Notes: a model not told the origin generated them from the sequence alone. 64,000 bases of DNA from Lactarius indigo (GCA_025766275.1 JAFKAC010000033.1:186001-250000); one strand, 5' to 3'. Positions 1-11,639 are shown, numbered from the stretch's first letter. Numbers and translations are program-made.

Positions 1-225
1 CCTGCCTTGTAGCAGCAAAGGGAAAGGATTCAGTAAAGCCACTTGTAGTGATGAGGCAACCAACAGGCCAAGGAGGCTGAGGTAGACAGCCTTGGGCTCT
101 GAATGATATCCCTTCACCTTTCACCTGACACAAACCATTTGAGCTGTGTCCTAGACACATCCTGGCTGGCAGCTAGCTCATGGTATGGCAAAGGGATTCC
201 CTCAACCTGGGCCTAACCCTTGTAC

Positions 226-311
226 TTTGATCAATATAGTCTTATATCCTCCTCTGCAGTCCCCTTGTGTCCTCTGTGACTCAAGGGCCCTCTATAGGTT
301 GCATTCTAACA
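226..311 (-). repeat. 5' piece of an LTR (same family as 3252-3507)
   Basis: Read on the minus strand from 311, about 86 bases starting TGTTAGAATG match the first 86 bases of the solo LTR at 3252-3507 with few mismatches. The match stops after TTGATCAA near 226, and bases 1-225 do not continue it. It cuts the gypsy reading frame right after the VVVL motif that follows RNase H. The far end and TSD lie outside what I can align, so it is a fragment or a diverged relative. I recognise nothing in 1-225. Confidence 0.6.
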
Positions 312-826
312 CAACTACACCTTGGTTGTCATCTTCCCCTTGGTTATAATCTGGTTGACATGAGAGAGTGTCTGCTCTTCTGTTATTCTTTCCCTTGATG
401 TGATGGATTTTGAAGTTGTATTCCACCAGTCCCAGTACTTCTCATGTGACCTGTCAACTGATTTTCTGTGGCATCTTCCAGTATTGCAGGTTAAGGTGGT
501 CTAAGAAATCTTAATTTTTTGCAGAGATCCCACCAATAGTGCTCTCCAGTGTCACAACACTTTGACTATGGCAAGGAGTTCCAGGTCATAGATGTTGTAA
601 GTTCTTTCTTCCTTTGAGAGGGTTGTGGAGTTGTAGCCTACAGGGTGTTTTCAGCCATCACCTTTCTTCTGCAAGAGGATGGCTCTGACTGCAAAGCCTG
701 ATGCACCAACTTCTAGTTTAAATTGGTCTTGTAGGCATGGATGAGCCAAGATGGGCTCCTCTGTTACCAAATTCTTTAGTGTATTGAACACTGCATCCTC
801 TTCTTCTGTCCATCTTTACCCTGTGT
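312..826 (-). pseudogene. Ty3/gypsy RT-RNase H fragment (chromovirus family A)
   Basis: On the minus strand this reads as the end of a reverse transcriptase and the RNase H domain of the same family as the intact pol at 51126-55634. The frame contains LVTEEPILAHP, then the RNase H start FKLEVGASGF, and near 400 the segment KIHHIKGKNNRRAD. Stops interrupt it. It ends at 312 where an LTR piece begins, and near 828 the strand of coding switches, so the upstream RT is missing. It could be a displaced part of the minus-strand element whose gag lies at 4910-7499; this is inference. Confidence 0.7.
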
Positions 827-831
827 CTTTG

Positions 832-2281
832 CAAGGAGCAGAGCTGAATTACCCTGTGCATGAGAAGGAACTGCTGGCCATTGTACAAGTACTTGCCAAG
901 TGGCAACCTGAATTGCTGGGCTACAAATTTCAGGTCTGGACAGATCATCATACCCTTGAATACTTTCACACCCAAAAGGACTTGTCCTGCCAACAAGCAT
1001 GTTGGATGGAATTCATGTCACAATATGACACAATAATCCATTATTTTCCTGGCAAAGAAAACTCTGCTGCTGATGCACTGTCACACCTTCTGGACACCAC
1101 ACTGACCTTACTTGTGTCTACCTTGGGTGCAGTGTGACAGGAAAGAATTAGCTCTCAGTTCAAACTAGAGGATGCCATCCTGGATGAAATCAAATCAGGA
1201 TATGCAGATGACCTGTTCACACAAAAACTGGCAAAGGCAGCTGCAGGAATGCCAAACATAAAGCATGACAATGGCTATTGGTTCATCAACAACAGACTCA
1301 TCCTCCCAAAGCAAACAAAGCCCAGGGAAACACTTTTCCACCTGGCACACAACAATCTTGGACACTTTGGGGTGCCAAAGACCTATGGGGCACTGCATGA
1401 CAGCTACTACTGGCCAAACATGTGCCAGGACCGCAAAGAAGGTTACATCCCAGGTTGTGTAGATTGTTAGCAAAATAAGGCAAGAATGATGAAGCCAATC
1501 AGCCCACTGCACCCACTCCCTGTGCCAGATGGACATTGTGACTCAGTCACAATTGACTTCATTGGCCCATTACCAAAAGATGACAGCTTTGACACAATCA
1601 TCATGTTTATGGACTGACTAGGCTCAGACATCCATATCATTCCAACTGTGTCCATGTTAACCACTGAACAGTTGGCAGAAATATTCTTCAACAGGTGGTA
1701 CTGTGAGAATTGGTTGTTGTTAGAGATTGTCTCCAACTATGATAAGCTCTTCTTAGCACATTTCTGGAAATGTTTGCACAAATTAACAGGGGTCAAGCTT
1801 AAGATGTCCTCCAGCTACCACCCAGAAATGGATGGTGCAAGCAAACATATGAACAAGACAGTCATCCAGTGCATCCAATATGCAGTCAAAAGGGACCAAA
1901 AAGATGGGGCATGTGCACTACCAACAATCCATTTTGACATCATGAACACAATCAATGCCTCAACTGGTCTGACCCCATTCCAACTTTGTTTTGGGAAAAC
2001 ACCTCATGTGTTACCACCATCAATGGTGGGAATACAAATTGGCTAAATTGCACCAAGCAGCTAAGTTCATGCCATGTTTCAATGGCCCATACAGCATCAT
2101 TGCAATTGATGAGACCCATTCCACAGTAACCCTTGACCTACCAGACAAGCTGCATGTCTTCCCAGTATTTCACACCTCAGAAGTCAAGCCCTTCACAGAG
2201 AATGATGACAAGTGTTTTCCCAATGGGCCCTCATCCCACCAGACCCCATCACAATTGATGGACACAACAAGTCCTTCATAG
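832..2281 (+). pseudogene. Ty3/gypsy RNase H-integrase fragment
   Basis: The piece starts inside RNase H (NYPVHEKELLAIV, then TDHHTLEYF) and runs into an integrase: a zinc-binding segment near 1340-1470 (HLAHNNLGH ... CVDC), the core near 1545-1850 and a C-terminal tail to 2281. Two frame changes and several stops break it. The third catalytic position lies in DGASKHMNK, where family members have SER, so the glutamate appears replaced by lysine; the second acidic motif reads SNYDKLF instead of SDRD. It is therefore dead as an integrase. It belongs to a different Ty3 lineage from the flanking minus-strand fragment. No chromodomain is visible. Confidence 0.75.
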
Positions 2282-2402
2282 ACAAGATTGTTGACCAACA
2301 TCAACAAGGCTGAGGAAGACAATATAGAGTACAGTAGTGTTGCAAAGGACCAGAAGGCAACAAATGGCTTCTGGTGAAGGAACTTGATGTTAGAATGCAA
2401 TG

Positions 2403-4106
2403 ATGGAGGCTCACAGACTCAATGGCACTTGGGAGATCGTCAAATTGCTACCTGGGAAGTGTGCAATTGGCTCCAGATGATTCATGAAGGTCAAGCACAA
2501 TGCTGATGGCTCTCTGGACCAGTACAAGGCCAGATTGGTGGCCAAGGGCTATTCTCAGTGTCCTGGCTTTGATTTCAAAGAGACATTTGCTCCCACAGTT
2601 CGCTATTCCACCATTTGCATTGTCCTTGCCTTATCTGCCATTGAAGACCTTGAACTTCGCTCCATTGACATCTCTCATGCTTATCTCAATGGCACTCTGG
2701 AGGAAGAGATCTACATGCTGCAGCCAGAGGGATTTGAAATGGGCAGTCCAGATTGTGTCTGCAAGCTGAGAAACTCATTATATGGCTTGAAGCAAGCAGG
2801 CAGGGTCTGGAACAAGACCCTTCACTCTGTGGTCACTTCTATGGGCTTCAATCGTGTCCAATCTGACCATGGGCTGTACATCTACCTCAGGGATGATGTC
2901 AGGATCCTAATGCCTGTGTTTGTGGATGATATCATGCTTGCCTGCAAGGATGGAGCCAAGATTGATTCAATTGTCCAAGAGCTCTCTACTCACTTCAAAC
3001 TTTGAGATCTTGGCCCTACCACCCAGTTACTTGGCCTAGAAATCCACAGAGATTGTCCTAATTGTTGCCTTTCCATCTCCCAGAGCCAGTACATCTCCAA
3101 TCTGCTTCAGGAGCATGGTCTGAGCAATTCCAAGCCTGTCTCCACTCCTCTCAACCCTGGGACATGTCTTTCCACCTCCATGTGCCCCCAGAACGATGCA
3201 GAAGCCTCAGAAATGCGTCAATACCCCTACATCTCTGTTGTAGGCTGCCTGTGTTAGAATGTGACCTATGAAAGGCCCTTGAGTCATAGAGGACACAAGG
3301 GGACTGCAGAGGAGGACATAAGACTATATTGATCAAGGTAAAACTAGTTACTCACCTGCAGAGGAGGATATAAGACTAAAGGGATATTTTCTGTCCTCTG
3401 CAGGATATATCAACCTGACTAAGCATATCTAAATAAGGTAACTCAACTTAGAGCAATGTACAGTCACAGAATAGGTGAAAACAGCAACACTTTAGCCACA
3501 AATAACAGCCTGATGTATCTGGCAGTCACCACAAGGCCAGACATTGCCTATGCTGCTGGAGTGCTTGCCAGATTCAATTCCAACCCTGGCCCAGCTCATT
3601 GGCAAGCAGCCAAGCATGTGCTTCACTATTTGAAGGGTACAATCAACCACAAGCTTGTCTACAAGCCCTCCACTTCGCCTGAGCCATTCATCACTTACTC
3701 AGATGCTGATCATGGTGGAAACCTGGACAATGGCAAGTCAACTGGTGGATATATGGTCAAGATTGGCTCTGGAGCAGTCTCTTGGAGCTCCAAGTTGCAG
3801 CCCTTGGTTGCCTTGTCCACAACTGAAGCAGAGCACATCTCTGCTGTTGAGGTGGGCAAGGAGATGCTCTGGATGCGCCAGTTCATAGGGGAGCTTAGCT
3901 ACAAGATCTCTGGTCCCTCACTGCTGAAGATGGAAAATCAATCAGCCATTGCAGTGAGCAAGAACCCAGAGCATCATAGCAAGATGAAGCACCTCTCTCT
4001 TCACCTATTTTGGCTGAGGGATGCTGTTCAAGATGGTGTAATCAGTCCCAGCTTTGTTACAACACAGGAGATGGCTGCTGACATCTTCACAAAGGCCCTT
4101 GACTGA
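2403..4106 (+). pseudogene. Ty1/copia reverse transcriptase-RNase H, split by a solo LTR
   Basis: The copia-type RT begins at about 2403 (NGTWEIVKL), with VKHNADGSLDQYKARLVAKG, the catalytic FVDDIMLA and the later YPYISVVGCL. It resumes after the LTR with MYLAVTTRPDIAYAAG and goes through the copia RNase H (ADHGGN, ALSTTEAEH) to DIFTKALD. Removing 3252-3507 and one copy of the TSD rejoins GCL and MYL in frame. In-frame TGA codons lie at the W of SRW-F (2478-2480), after FKL (3003-3005) and at 4104-4106, consistent with decay. Gag, protease and integrase are missing; the 3' LTR follows at 4305. Bases 4107-4304 are untranslated sequence with no further signal. Confidence 0.85.
3252..3507 (+). 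mobile_element. Solo LTR, 256 bp, in copia RT
   Basis: Starts TGTTAG and ends ATAACA, so the ends are TG...CA with inverted TGTTA/TAACA. It is flanked by a perfect 5-bp direct repeat GCCTG (3247-3251 and 3508-3512). Excision of the LTR plus one repeat restores the copia reading frame exactly. Confidence 0.93.
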
Positions 4107-4304
4107 TTTAAGGTTGAGCCACAATTGTGGTCTGTTTTGAGTACTGGTTTGTGTGAAGGGATGGCTGAAGCGGCCTCTTGTGTCAGGGAGGATCCATTGC
4201 CCTGCTGTGCCATTGTTCTGGGTTCTATGGAGTGTCTGGTTGTTGGCTAATGTGTCCTCTTGGATTGTCACCCACTCTGCTGTGTGGCAGTAGTGTCTAG
4301 GGTG

Positions 4305-4909
4305 TGTTGGAAGTTGTAGACTTGGCTTATGTTATGCCCTAGCAGAGGTGTGGGTTCTGAAGGTTCTGGATCACACAAGTACCAAGTGAAGATGTCTGTT
4401 GTCTTATTGCTATGAAGTATCAGTGGTAGGGTGTGGCATGGTGTGCAGCACTACTCTGTAATGTAGGGCTCCTTGCCTGAAGTGTATAACACTTCTCTAC
4501 ACTTGATCTTGCTAGTGCACAGAGTATAACAGGTGTGATGCACTGATATAGTTCAACTGCAAAGACTTTGAAGTGTCCTGGTTAAGGACAGAGGCAGGGG
4601 ATGCACAAGAAGAGAGGATAAGATGTAGTCACACCAAAGTACAAAGGCAAGGTTGCTAGATTGCAAATGAAGCCAAGTCTGGCTTCCTATGGTCTATGGT
4701 ACAAGTTTATATAGGGTGAGGTTCCAAACAGCATGAACACAAGCCTACATAGCAGTAAAGAGACTAAATGGGTCAAGGGGATACTCGGATCAAGGGAAAC
4801 AGTGCTGCTAATGATAGTAGCTCCTTTGGTAACAAAGTACTGAACAGAAGTGGAAAGAAACATGATGGAGACATACTGTAACTGAGGTCCAAAGCATCAG
4901 ATCATAACA
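4305..4909 (+). mobile_element. 3' LTR of the copia element
   Basis: This stretch begins TGTTGGAAG and ends GATCATAACA, lies 200 bp after the copia RNase H stop, and contains a TATATAGGG box near 4710. It ends exactly where the minus-strand gypsy gag resumes. The matching 5' LTR is not in the window, so ends were set by the TG...CA rule and by the resumption of gag. Confidence 0.65.
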
Positions 4910-5301
4910 TCCCCCTCCTCTCAGTAGTCCAGGTGTGAATCCTCTAGGATGTCCTGGGAAGTATCCTCCTCCTCCTCCTCCTCTTCCTGGCAGTGGGTTT
5001 GGAGGTCCTCCACTTCCTGAAGGTGGGTCAAGGTGTCTTTGTTCTTCTAGTCCTGGTGGAGGGTCTGGCTGATCAGGCCCAATAGCTCTGAAGATGGCTA
5101 CATCATCAGCCATCATCCATACTCCAGTTTCTGGGTGAATAGGCAACAGGATGTCCTGCACCTCTTGTTGTATCCACTATGATTCTTCTAATGCAGCTTC
5201 TTCCAAAGTGTGTGCTGTGGTAGCCATAGCTGCTTCCATGGCTGGTGATCATACATGAATAATTTCTAGTTCTCCTGTGATTTGCAGGGACTCAGCTTGT
5301 T

Positions 5302-6438
5302 TTTTTTGTTTTTTTTTTTTGAATTGATTTATATTCTGGGGCAGTAGGTAATACAATGCCAGTCTTATGGTACAGAAGCTACTACTCTGTACAGAAACTT
5401 GGTATATATTGGACTCCCTCACCTCTTAATCAGATATTCTCAGGCCTGCTTATTTGCCCCTCTCAAGGCTGCTACCTATATTTGGTGTTAACAGGTGAAG
5501 GGCAAACCATTCATAAACTCTGTATACCCAACTGTAAGTATAATTGGGATGTAAAGGGACCAAGACAAGGGTAAGTAGACAGCATGTACACATAAATTGG
5601 AGAGATAAGGGTCTATGGCCCAAGGGCCAGTGTGGTCATGTGGTTGCAGGGGCAAGGGATTGAAACCCCACCCACTAGGGGCACCTCCTAGAGGAACCCA
5701 GTCAGAGTCAGTGTATTAGGTAAGGTAGGGATGTGCAAGGTCCTAAGTGTGGTCTCCCAGTCCATCTGTATGTTGTGTCATCCAATCCTCATCCCTACCT
5801 CCCATGCCATCATCACCTTCCATTCACTTGGTGCCTTCCCAGGCACACTGACTGAGGACTTTCCTTTTCTCGCTCTGGTGCATGGGATTGCAACCACAGT
5901 CACCTGCCTTATTTGTCAGGATGTCCTGGGGCCCAACCCAGGGTCACATGTTGGTGTTGCAACCATCTACAGGGACCTGACCTTTTTGCACCAAATTGAG
6001 TGGACTTGCAACCTAATGGTACAACAGTGAGTTTGAGAGAGACTGTGAGTGGTGGAGATTGAATCAGGGGTGGTGTGGGATTGTTGGAGGGGAATTGGAG
6101 ATAGAACAGGGGTGTGATCAAGGGGTGGGAGCAGGGGATGCTGATAGCTAACCAGCAGAGCCCAAGAATGGTAATGAAAGCAGTGATAGTTGGTGGCATG
6201 GGATGTCAGTGGTGCATGTGACAGAGCCTGGATAGGAGTGAGTGTGTGGCCAAGCAGGCCAGGAGTGTTTGGTGGAGTTGGGGTTCAGGGTGGGAAAGGA
6301 AGGTGGTTGTGGGAAGCACTGTTGTAATGAGTGCCCTTGTCTGTCTCCTGCCAGGATCGAACCCAGGGTCCAACACATGTGACATTCCTCAGAATGAGGT
6401 AGGGGGTAGCAAATGCCTGGGTGCACCATCCATCCCCA
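5302..6438 (-). mobile_element. Poly(A)-tailed retroposon (LINE-mobilised, non-autonomous)
   Basis: The insert lies between two copies of the 14-bp repeat GGACTCAGCTTGTT (5288-5301 and 6439-6452). Directly after the first copy is a T-rich run (5302-5320), which is a 3' poly(A) tail on the minus strand. A long TSD plus a poly(A) tail is the hallmark of target-primed reverse transcription. No reverse transcriptase is encoded. On the minus strand several tRNA box-B-like words occur, such as GGTTCGATCC near 6360 and GGTTTCAATCC near 5660, and the phrase ending ACCCTGGGTT occurs twice (near 5940 and 6365). It may be a long composite SINE or a retroposed transcript; I cannot decide. Confidence 0.8.
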
Positions 6439-6841
6439 GGACTCAGCTTGTTGTATGATATGTTTCCCAATTGCCCCAATACTACTATCTTGTGGTGACC
6501 ATGATTCACTTTCTTCTGTGCCCTCACTTTCTTCCTGACTTGTTCTCCTGTGGAGTGTTTGTGTAGTTGTCTGTTGATGGGCCCCCAGTCAGCTCTGCTA
6601 TTAAGCTCCCTTGCATTGATGTCACACTGATAGTTATGTCCTGCTGGTCTGACAATGTCCCAGTGATAGTCTATGGGATTCCATGTAACTTCCATCCAGC
6701 ACAAGTGGTCAAAATCAAGCTGAACAGGTCAGTATCTTGTGGGTCCATTAAACTCCACAAAGTATCCACTTTCTTCTCCAATATCCCTCCACCTCACAGC
6801 TCCTAGGAAGCATGTGGGGACATCTCAATCTCCTCTCCTTG

Positions 6842-7422
6842 TGTTACGATTTTCTTTGGACTCGTCCATTTCTTACTCCACCTTCCATTCCCAATACTCT
6901 ATGAGCCCTGTATGTTTACGTGGACCTTACATTTCCCCAGTTCCTATCACACGCTTTGCTTATCAACATTCTCTTCTGATAAAGCTTGACATGTGCTAGT
7001 TTCCATTGTGTTCCTACTCACGCACAACCCCACGTGATTCACCTTTGTTCCCAGTACAATCTTCCTTTGTTCTCTTTATGTCTTTCCCTTTGTCCCAAAG
7101 TTGGCGATGGCGCCATCTATTTGTAGTTGCCATACAGATGCACATCTATTTAAACCTAGTCCTATCTAGCTTGTATGGTAGACTAGACTTCTTGTGTAAT
7201 ACTACACTTGTCTAAGACGGAACACTCTTGTGTGCCCTTTGTCTTGCGATTCCCACTTCTGCTAGACCTTCATGTCTTAGCCTTCCTCTATGATCCAAGT
7301 GACTTGTGTCCTTGTGATCCTTGTGCATCACCCTTTCTGAAGTTGAGCCTCTGAGCTCGTACTACCGTTCGACTGACTGACTTGATACAGGTTGTATCCA
7401 GCGCCCCTGTAGTGGCGTTACA
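6842..7422 (+). mobile_element. Solo LTR of family L1, 581 bp
   Basis: It begins TGTTACGATTTTC and ends GGCGTTACA, with a perfect 5-bp TSD CCTTG (6837-6841 and 7423-7427). It carries TATTTAAA at 7147-7154 and the 11-mer AGACTAGACTT at 7180-7190. It is homologous to the LTRs of the full minus-strand element at 26773-57985 and sits in the family A gag. Confidence 0.93.
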
Positions 7423-7783
7423 CCTTGTGAGGAAGTATGGATGAAAGCTTGTCCACTGGTCTCAAGTGTTAGCTGCCACAATGTAGATCTTGGTCTTAAT
7501 GTAATGCCATCACAGTGTTAGCTTGACCTGAGCTCATTGAAGGGCAGCAATGACTTAGCAAAGTATGATGCATAAAGGCATGTGATAAGAATTGCACAGA
7601 GGTGTCTTGTAGTGAGAGAAGAGTCTTGCAACACACAAAGTGAATAATTGTGAAGAGGAAAGAAGACAAGTGACAATTCAAGAAGACCAAGATGGTGCAT
7701 CTTGGTCTTTGCTACACATCTTAAATACAAGTAGAGATGGGCTTTGAAGCACTGCTTGTAAAGCATCCAATGAGTCATGTAAG

Positions 7784-8954
7784 TGATGAACAGCAGACAT
7801 AGACAGTATACTTGTTGATAAGTGACCCTTGTGCACTTAGCAGCTCTAATGGACCGGACTTACAGATATGGACTGCTGTAGATTAATTAGGACCGCTTTA
7901 GATTAGATTAGATCTGTACAATCTTGGACACCTTATATTTTCTTATCTATGACATCACTGTACCATGACATCATGTGGACTCCTCTAGAACTGTCATTGT
8001 ACTATGCCTTTGTTCTCTCTTCAGATATATCCTTATTGTGATGTCACTATGATATCATCTTAGTCTGGACTTTCTTTGTTCTTTTGCTCCTTGTTCTCCA
8101 TTTGTACATTCCTTTTGTCCACATGTAGAACAATGTCTCTTGTACTATGTGACTCTATGTTACATCCCTTGTAGTAGTGTCACTCCTGTAAACAGTATAA
8201 GTAGTGTACCATGTACGCTCCTGGTCCACATCAGTTCTCACTGTTTGTGTGCCAGGTATGTCCCCTACTCTCCAATGTATAACATCAGTCCTCACTGTTT
8301 GTGTGCCAGACACTTCTGCTTCACTTGCTTGACACAACCCTCTGCTGCTATCCAGCTGCCTCCAGTATCTCACCACAGTCTACTTTGTCACTGTGAGTAT
8401 TGGTTATGTCCTTGCTGTTCATCAATACTCACAGTGGCAAGGTGACTGTGGTGAGTATACTTGAGTGCTGGAAGCAGAGGTGTAACAGGGTGAGTTGTAG
8501 TGGAAGCAAGGAGATCTGGCACACAAACAGTGAGAACTGATGTGGACCAGGAGCGTACATGGTACATGAATTATACTGTTTACAGGAGTGACACTACTAC
8601 AAGGGATGTAACATAGGGTCACAGAGTACAAGAGATGTTGTTCTACATGCAGACAAAAGGAATGTACAGATGGAGAACAAGGAGTGTAAAACAAGGAAAG
8701 TCCAGACTAAGATGACATTATAATGACATCACAATAAAGATAAAGCTAAAGAGAGAACAAAGACATGGTACAATGACAGGTCCAGAGGAGTCCTCATGAT
8801 GTCATGGTACAGTGATGTCATAGATAAGTAAATACAAGGGGTCCAAGATTGTACAGATCAATATCTAATCTACATGTCCTGTATATCTACTCTAAAGTAG
8901 TTCATGCTGCAAGTTTGGTCTGTGTGAGCTGCTAAGTGTGCAAGGGTCACAACA
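7784..8954 (-). mobile_element. Outer solo LTR of family L2, minus orientation
   Basis: Plus-strand ends are TGATGAACAGC at 7784 and GTCACAACA at 8954. A perfect 5-bp TSD GTAAG lies at 7779-7783 and 8955-8959. About 554 bp remain after removing the inner LTR. The usual CTTATCAACA end has lost about five bases (TTATC). It is interrupted at ATACT by another copy of its own family in the opposite direction. Confidence 0.88.
7813..8424 (+). mobile_element. Inner solo LTR of family L2, plus orientation
   Basis: It starts TGTTGATAAG, ends GCTGTTCATCA, is 612 bp long, and is flanked by a perfect 5-bp TSD ATACT (7808-7812 and 8425-8429). The target is the outer LTR of the same family, which creates a long imperfect palindrome. 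Confidence 0.92.
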
Positions 8955-9054
8955 GTAAGTATCACAAACTGTAGTACTACTACTACTAGGATCAAGTCAT
9001 GATATCATGCACATGCTATTATTGATCAATCCACATCAGAGTCTGTGACAAATT

Positions 9055-9598
9055 TGTTGATAAGTGACCTGTGTGCACTTAGTGGCTCTAATGGACAAGT
9101 AGATTATGGACTTCATCTTGATTAGATTACTGTTTGATCTGTACAATCTGGACTATGACATCATATGGACTACTCCAGACTTGCTATTGTACTACAATCC
9201 CTTGTTCTACTTCTGTCCTTATCTTTATTGTGATGTCATTATGATATCATCTTGGTTTGGACTTTCATTGTTCTCTTTGCTTTGTTTTCCTTTCATACAC
9301 TCCTTTGTCCTATATATAGAACAACGTGTCTTGTACTCTGTAACTCTATGTTGCATCTGTTGTATTAGTGCCACCCCCTCTGTAGTATAAGTAGTACAGC
9401 TTGTATGCTCTGGTCCACATCAGTTCTCTCACTGTTGTGTGCCAGATTGGCCTCTGCTTCTCACTTCAAGATCTCTTCTGTTAGCTTCTAGCTGCTCTGC
9501 CTATCTCACCAGAGTCTCAGTCCATTATGAGTATGCTCTGTCCTTGCTTGGTGTTCATCATCCACTATGAGTATGAGTTCCATCTATGCTGTTCATCA
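9055..9598 (+). mobile_element. LTR of family L2, right end uncertain
   Basis: It starts TGTTGATAAG like the copies at 7813 and 18503 and stays homologous to GCTGTTCATCA at 9588-9598. It abuts the end of the family A LTR at 9050. I do not find a clean TSD: AAATT before 9055 reappears at 9623-9627, 25 bp past the expected end. It may be a solo LTR with a modified end or the 5' LTR of a decayed element extending right. Confidence 0.6.
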
Positions 9599-11639
9599 TG
9601 GCATTCATGAGCTGTTATCTGTAAATTATCAAACACACAACACAAGAGTTAGTTAAGTCATAAGTTACATTATAAATCACAAGTCACATGGGATTGTGTC
9701 AGAGACTGTTCACTGATACAAACATATGTGATGAGACCTTAAGAGGTGAAGCTGAGCAGTTTATAACCATTTATAGACATTTTCAGAGGTATAAGAGCTA
9801 GTCAGCTCAGGGAAGTATAACTTGGTCCTTGAGATTAAGCTATATCAGACCAAGGATTAGACTCTAAGCTTCAAATGGCTTTAATATTGTATTTGTCACA
9901 CAAATAGGTGTCTCTTCTGGCCAAAGGAGTACCATGTAACACATATGGTACAAAAGGTTGGAGTGCAGTCACTTGCTTATATTAGTATGCTTCCTTTGCT
10001 ATTCTTTATAATTCCTAAGCTGACTCTTGCTAATTTAACACATAGAACATCAGCTTGAATACTTTATTGGTAAGCCTGTTATCTCTTACTTGATTGATAT
10101 CTAAAGTATGGTGCTTTAGGTATCACTGGTTCTTATTTCCAGTTCACTTTGGTCAACACAAGATGTTAAAAGGAACCTATGACAAGCTCCTTGGGATGTT
10201 GGCATAGCACATGGTGGCATTGGTGAGCATGTAAATTAATCTTTTTGGTACACTTTAATAAGACTTTATAGATGTAATGATGTTAAAGACCACAACACTT
10301 TGGATTTATAGTGATAAATCCAGAAGACCCTTAAACTTATACAAGATACTAAAGGTAATAATACTAATATACCATTGAAAATTACTAACTTGAGACCCTA
10401 GTGGCTGATACTGGTGAAGTGCACTATACAACAGGAGCTGGTTAGTATTCTCTTAACTTTCAATTGTTAAAGTGCTCAACTGAGTTTTCATTTTGCATCT
10501 TAAGTGAGTTGGTATCTTAGCCATACATATGTCCTCAATTACATTACTACTGAGTGGAAATTGTGCAACCCTGTGTAATGTCTACATGCAATTGACTGAC
10601 TCAATTACTTCTCCTGGTTGTTTCAGTGACTGTCTATACTTTCTTCCCTTTGCTTCTTAAAATTAGAGTGAGGTTTATAACTGTATCTTTTGCTAGTACC
10701 TAAGCCCACAATTTTCATACTGTAGCACCTTACTGCCTTCTACTGTGTGCAGAAACTGAGTGGTGTTGTCTCTTTGTACAGATATTGCCTGCACATGCAT
10801 TTATTGATTTATCCATCTTTATTCACCTATCTACACAACTCCAAGCACCCATACCTAAAAAATTAATCAATTCAGCTTACTAGACCTTTGGCTTAGCAAG
10901 ACTGCTTTCACACTTTGATGTGTTATTTTCTTTGAATTATGTTGATTACTAATATATACTATCACATATAGGCTATTGCAAATGCAAAACCTTGTGCAAA
11001 TCTCAGAAATTGAGATAGATCACCACTTTTCCAACATCCTTTGAGCAACAAAAAATTACACTATGTACAGTAGGTTGTGTAGATAGAGGGAATTTATTGG
11101 TGACCATAAAGGGAAAGTAAACAAAAAAGTAAGGTGGTCATTTTTGAGAGGTTTCTTCTATGCATGCAGATCTCAACAATCTTTCAAAAAAAAATCAAGA
11201 TTTGCAGAGCTAGGGTGTAAGGGCATATAAATTTTTTTTCCTATGATGATTTTGAACTCACCAGTCTGATGCAATCAACTTGCAGAAGGAAAAGACATGA
11301 AAAGTGCCAGAGGGTGACAGAGATTGATGTAAATTCAGACACCTTTCAAAGATGAGTCAGCATCTAGAGAACAGAAAGATTACTGGAGTGGTGACAACTT
11401 CCACTGCACTCATTCCATTTGGGCTCAGGTGCTCAGACATGGCAATGATGTAACTAAGCAAGAAAGTTACTTGACAAAGCACAGGAGAGGACCATTGGTA
11501 AGTGGTCACTTACATGGGGGCCACTGGGTGACCAGTCTTGAAGTGCATACTGCAAACACATGTGAGGAATCTTAGTCAAGTCCTCTGAAAGAAGTCAAAC
11601 AAAACAGGGAAATGTCAGCTACCTTCAAGCAACTGGGTC
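9599..11639. other. AT-rich stretch without recognisable genes
   Basis: About 2 kb of AT-rich sequence with stops in all frames. I see no conserved domain, terminal repeat pair or RNA gene. It could be the decayed interior of the element whose L2 LTR lies just upstream, or old non-coding sequence. Confidence 0.4.

Larger units (their letters stand above)
4910..7499 (-). pseudogene. Ty3/gypsy gag (family A), minus strand, with two insertions
   Basis: Read from 7499 downward it starts with the 11-nt primer-binding site AAGACCAAGAT and aligns with the gag at 36813: GYFVEFNGPT, then WMEVTWNPID, LNSRADWGPI, and after the retroposon LPIHPETGVWM and a Gly/Pro-rich stretch ending near 4910. A solo LTR (6842-7422) and a retroposon (5302-6438) interrupt it, each with a TSD. 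Stops and small shifts add to the decay. The copia 3' LTR cuts it off at 4910, so capsid and zinc knuckle are absent. Confidence 0.8.
7500..9050 (-). mobile_element. 5' LTR of the minus-strand family A gypsy, split by solo LTRs
   Basis: The LTR runs on the minus strand from TGTCACAG at 9050 to GGCATTACA at 7500 and is followed directly by the primer-binding site TTAAGACCAAGAT. It contains the hairpin AAGACCAAGAT/ATCTTGGTCTT near 7685-7715, as in other family A LTRs. About 375 bp remain once the insertion at 7784-8959 is removed, shorter than the 538-bp copy at 36255, so internal deletions are likely. Confidence 0.7.

Noticed and set aside
6340..6380. Possible functional tRNA gene around GGTTCGATCC
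   Set aside because: A box-B-like word is present, but I find no matching box A at the right distance or a cloverleaf; kept only as a hint for a SINE origin.
8140..8694. Short frames with repeated Val-His-Cys-rich words in L2 LTRs
   Set aside because: They fall wholly inside solo LTRs, appear on both arms of the palindrome, and have no start or domain evidence.
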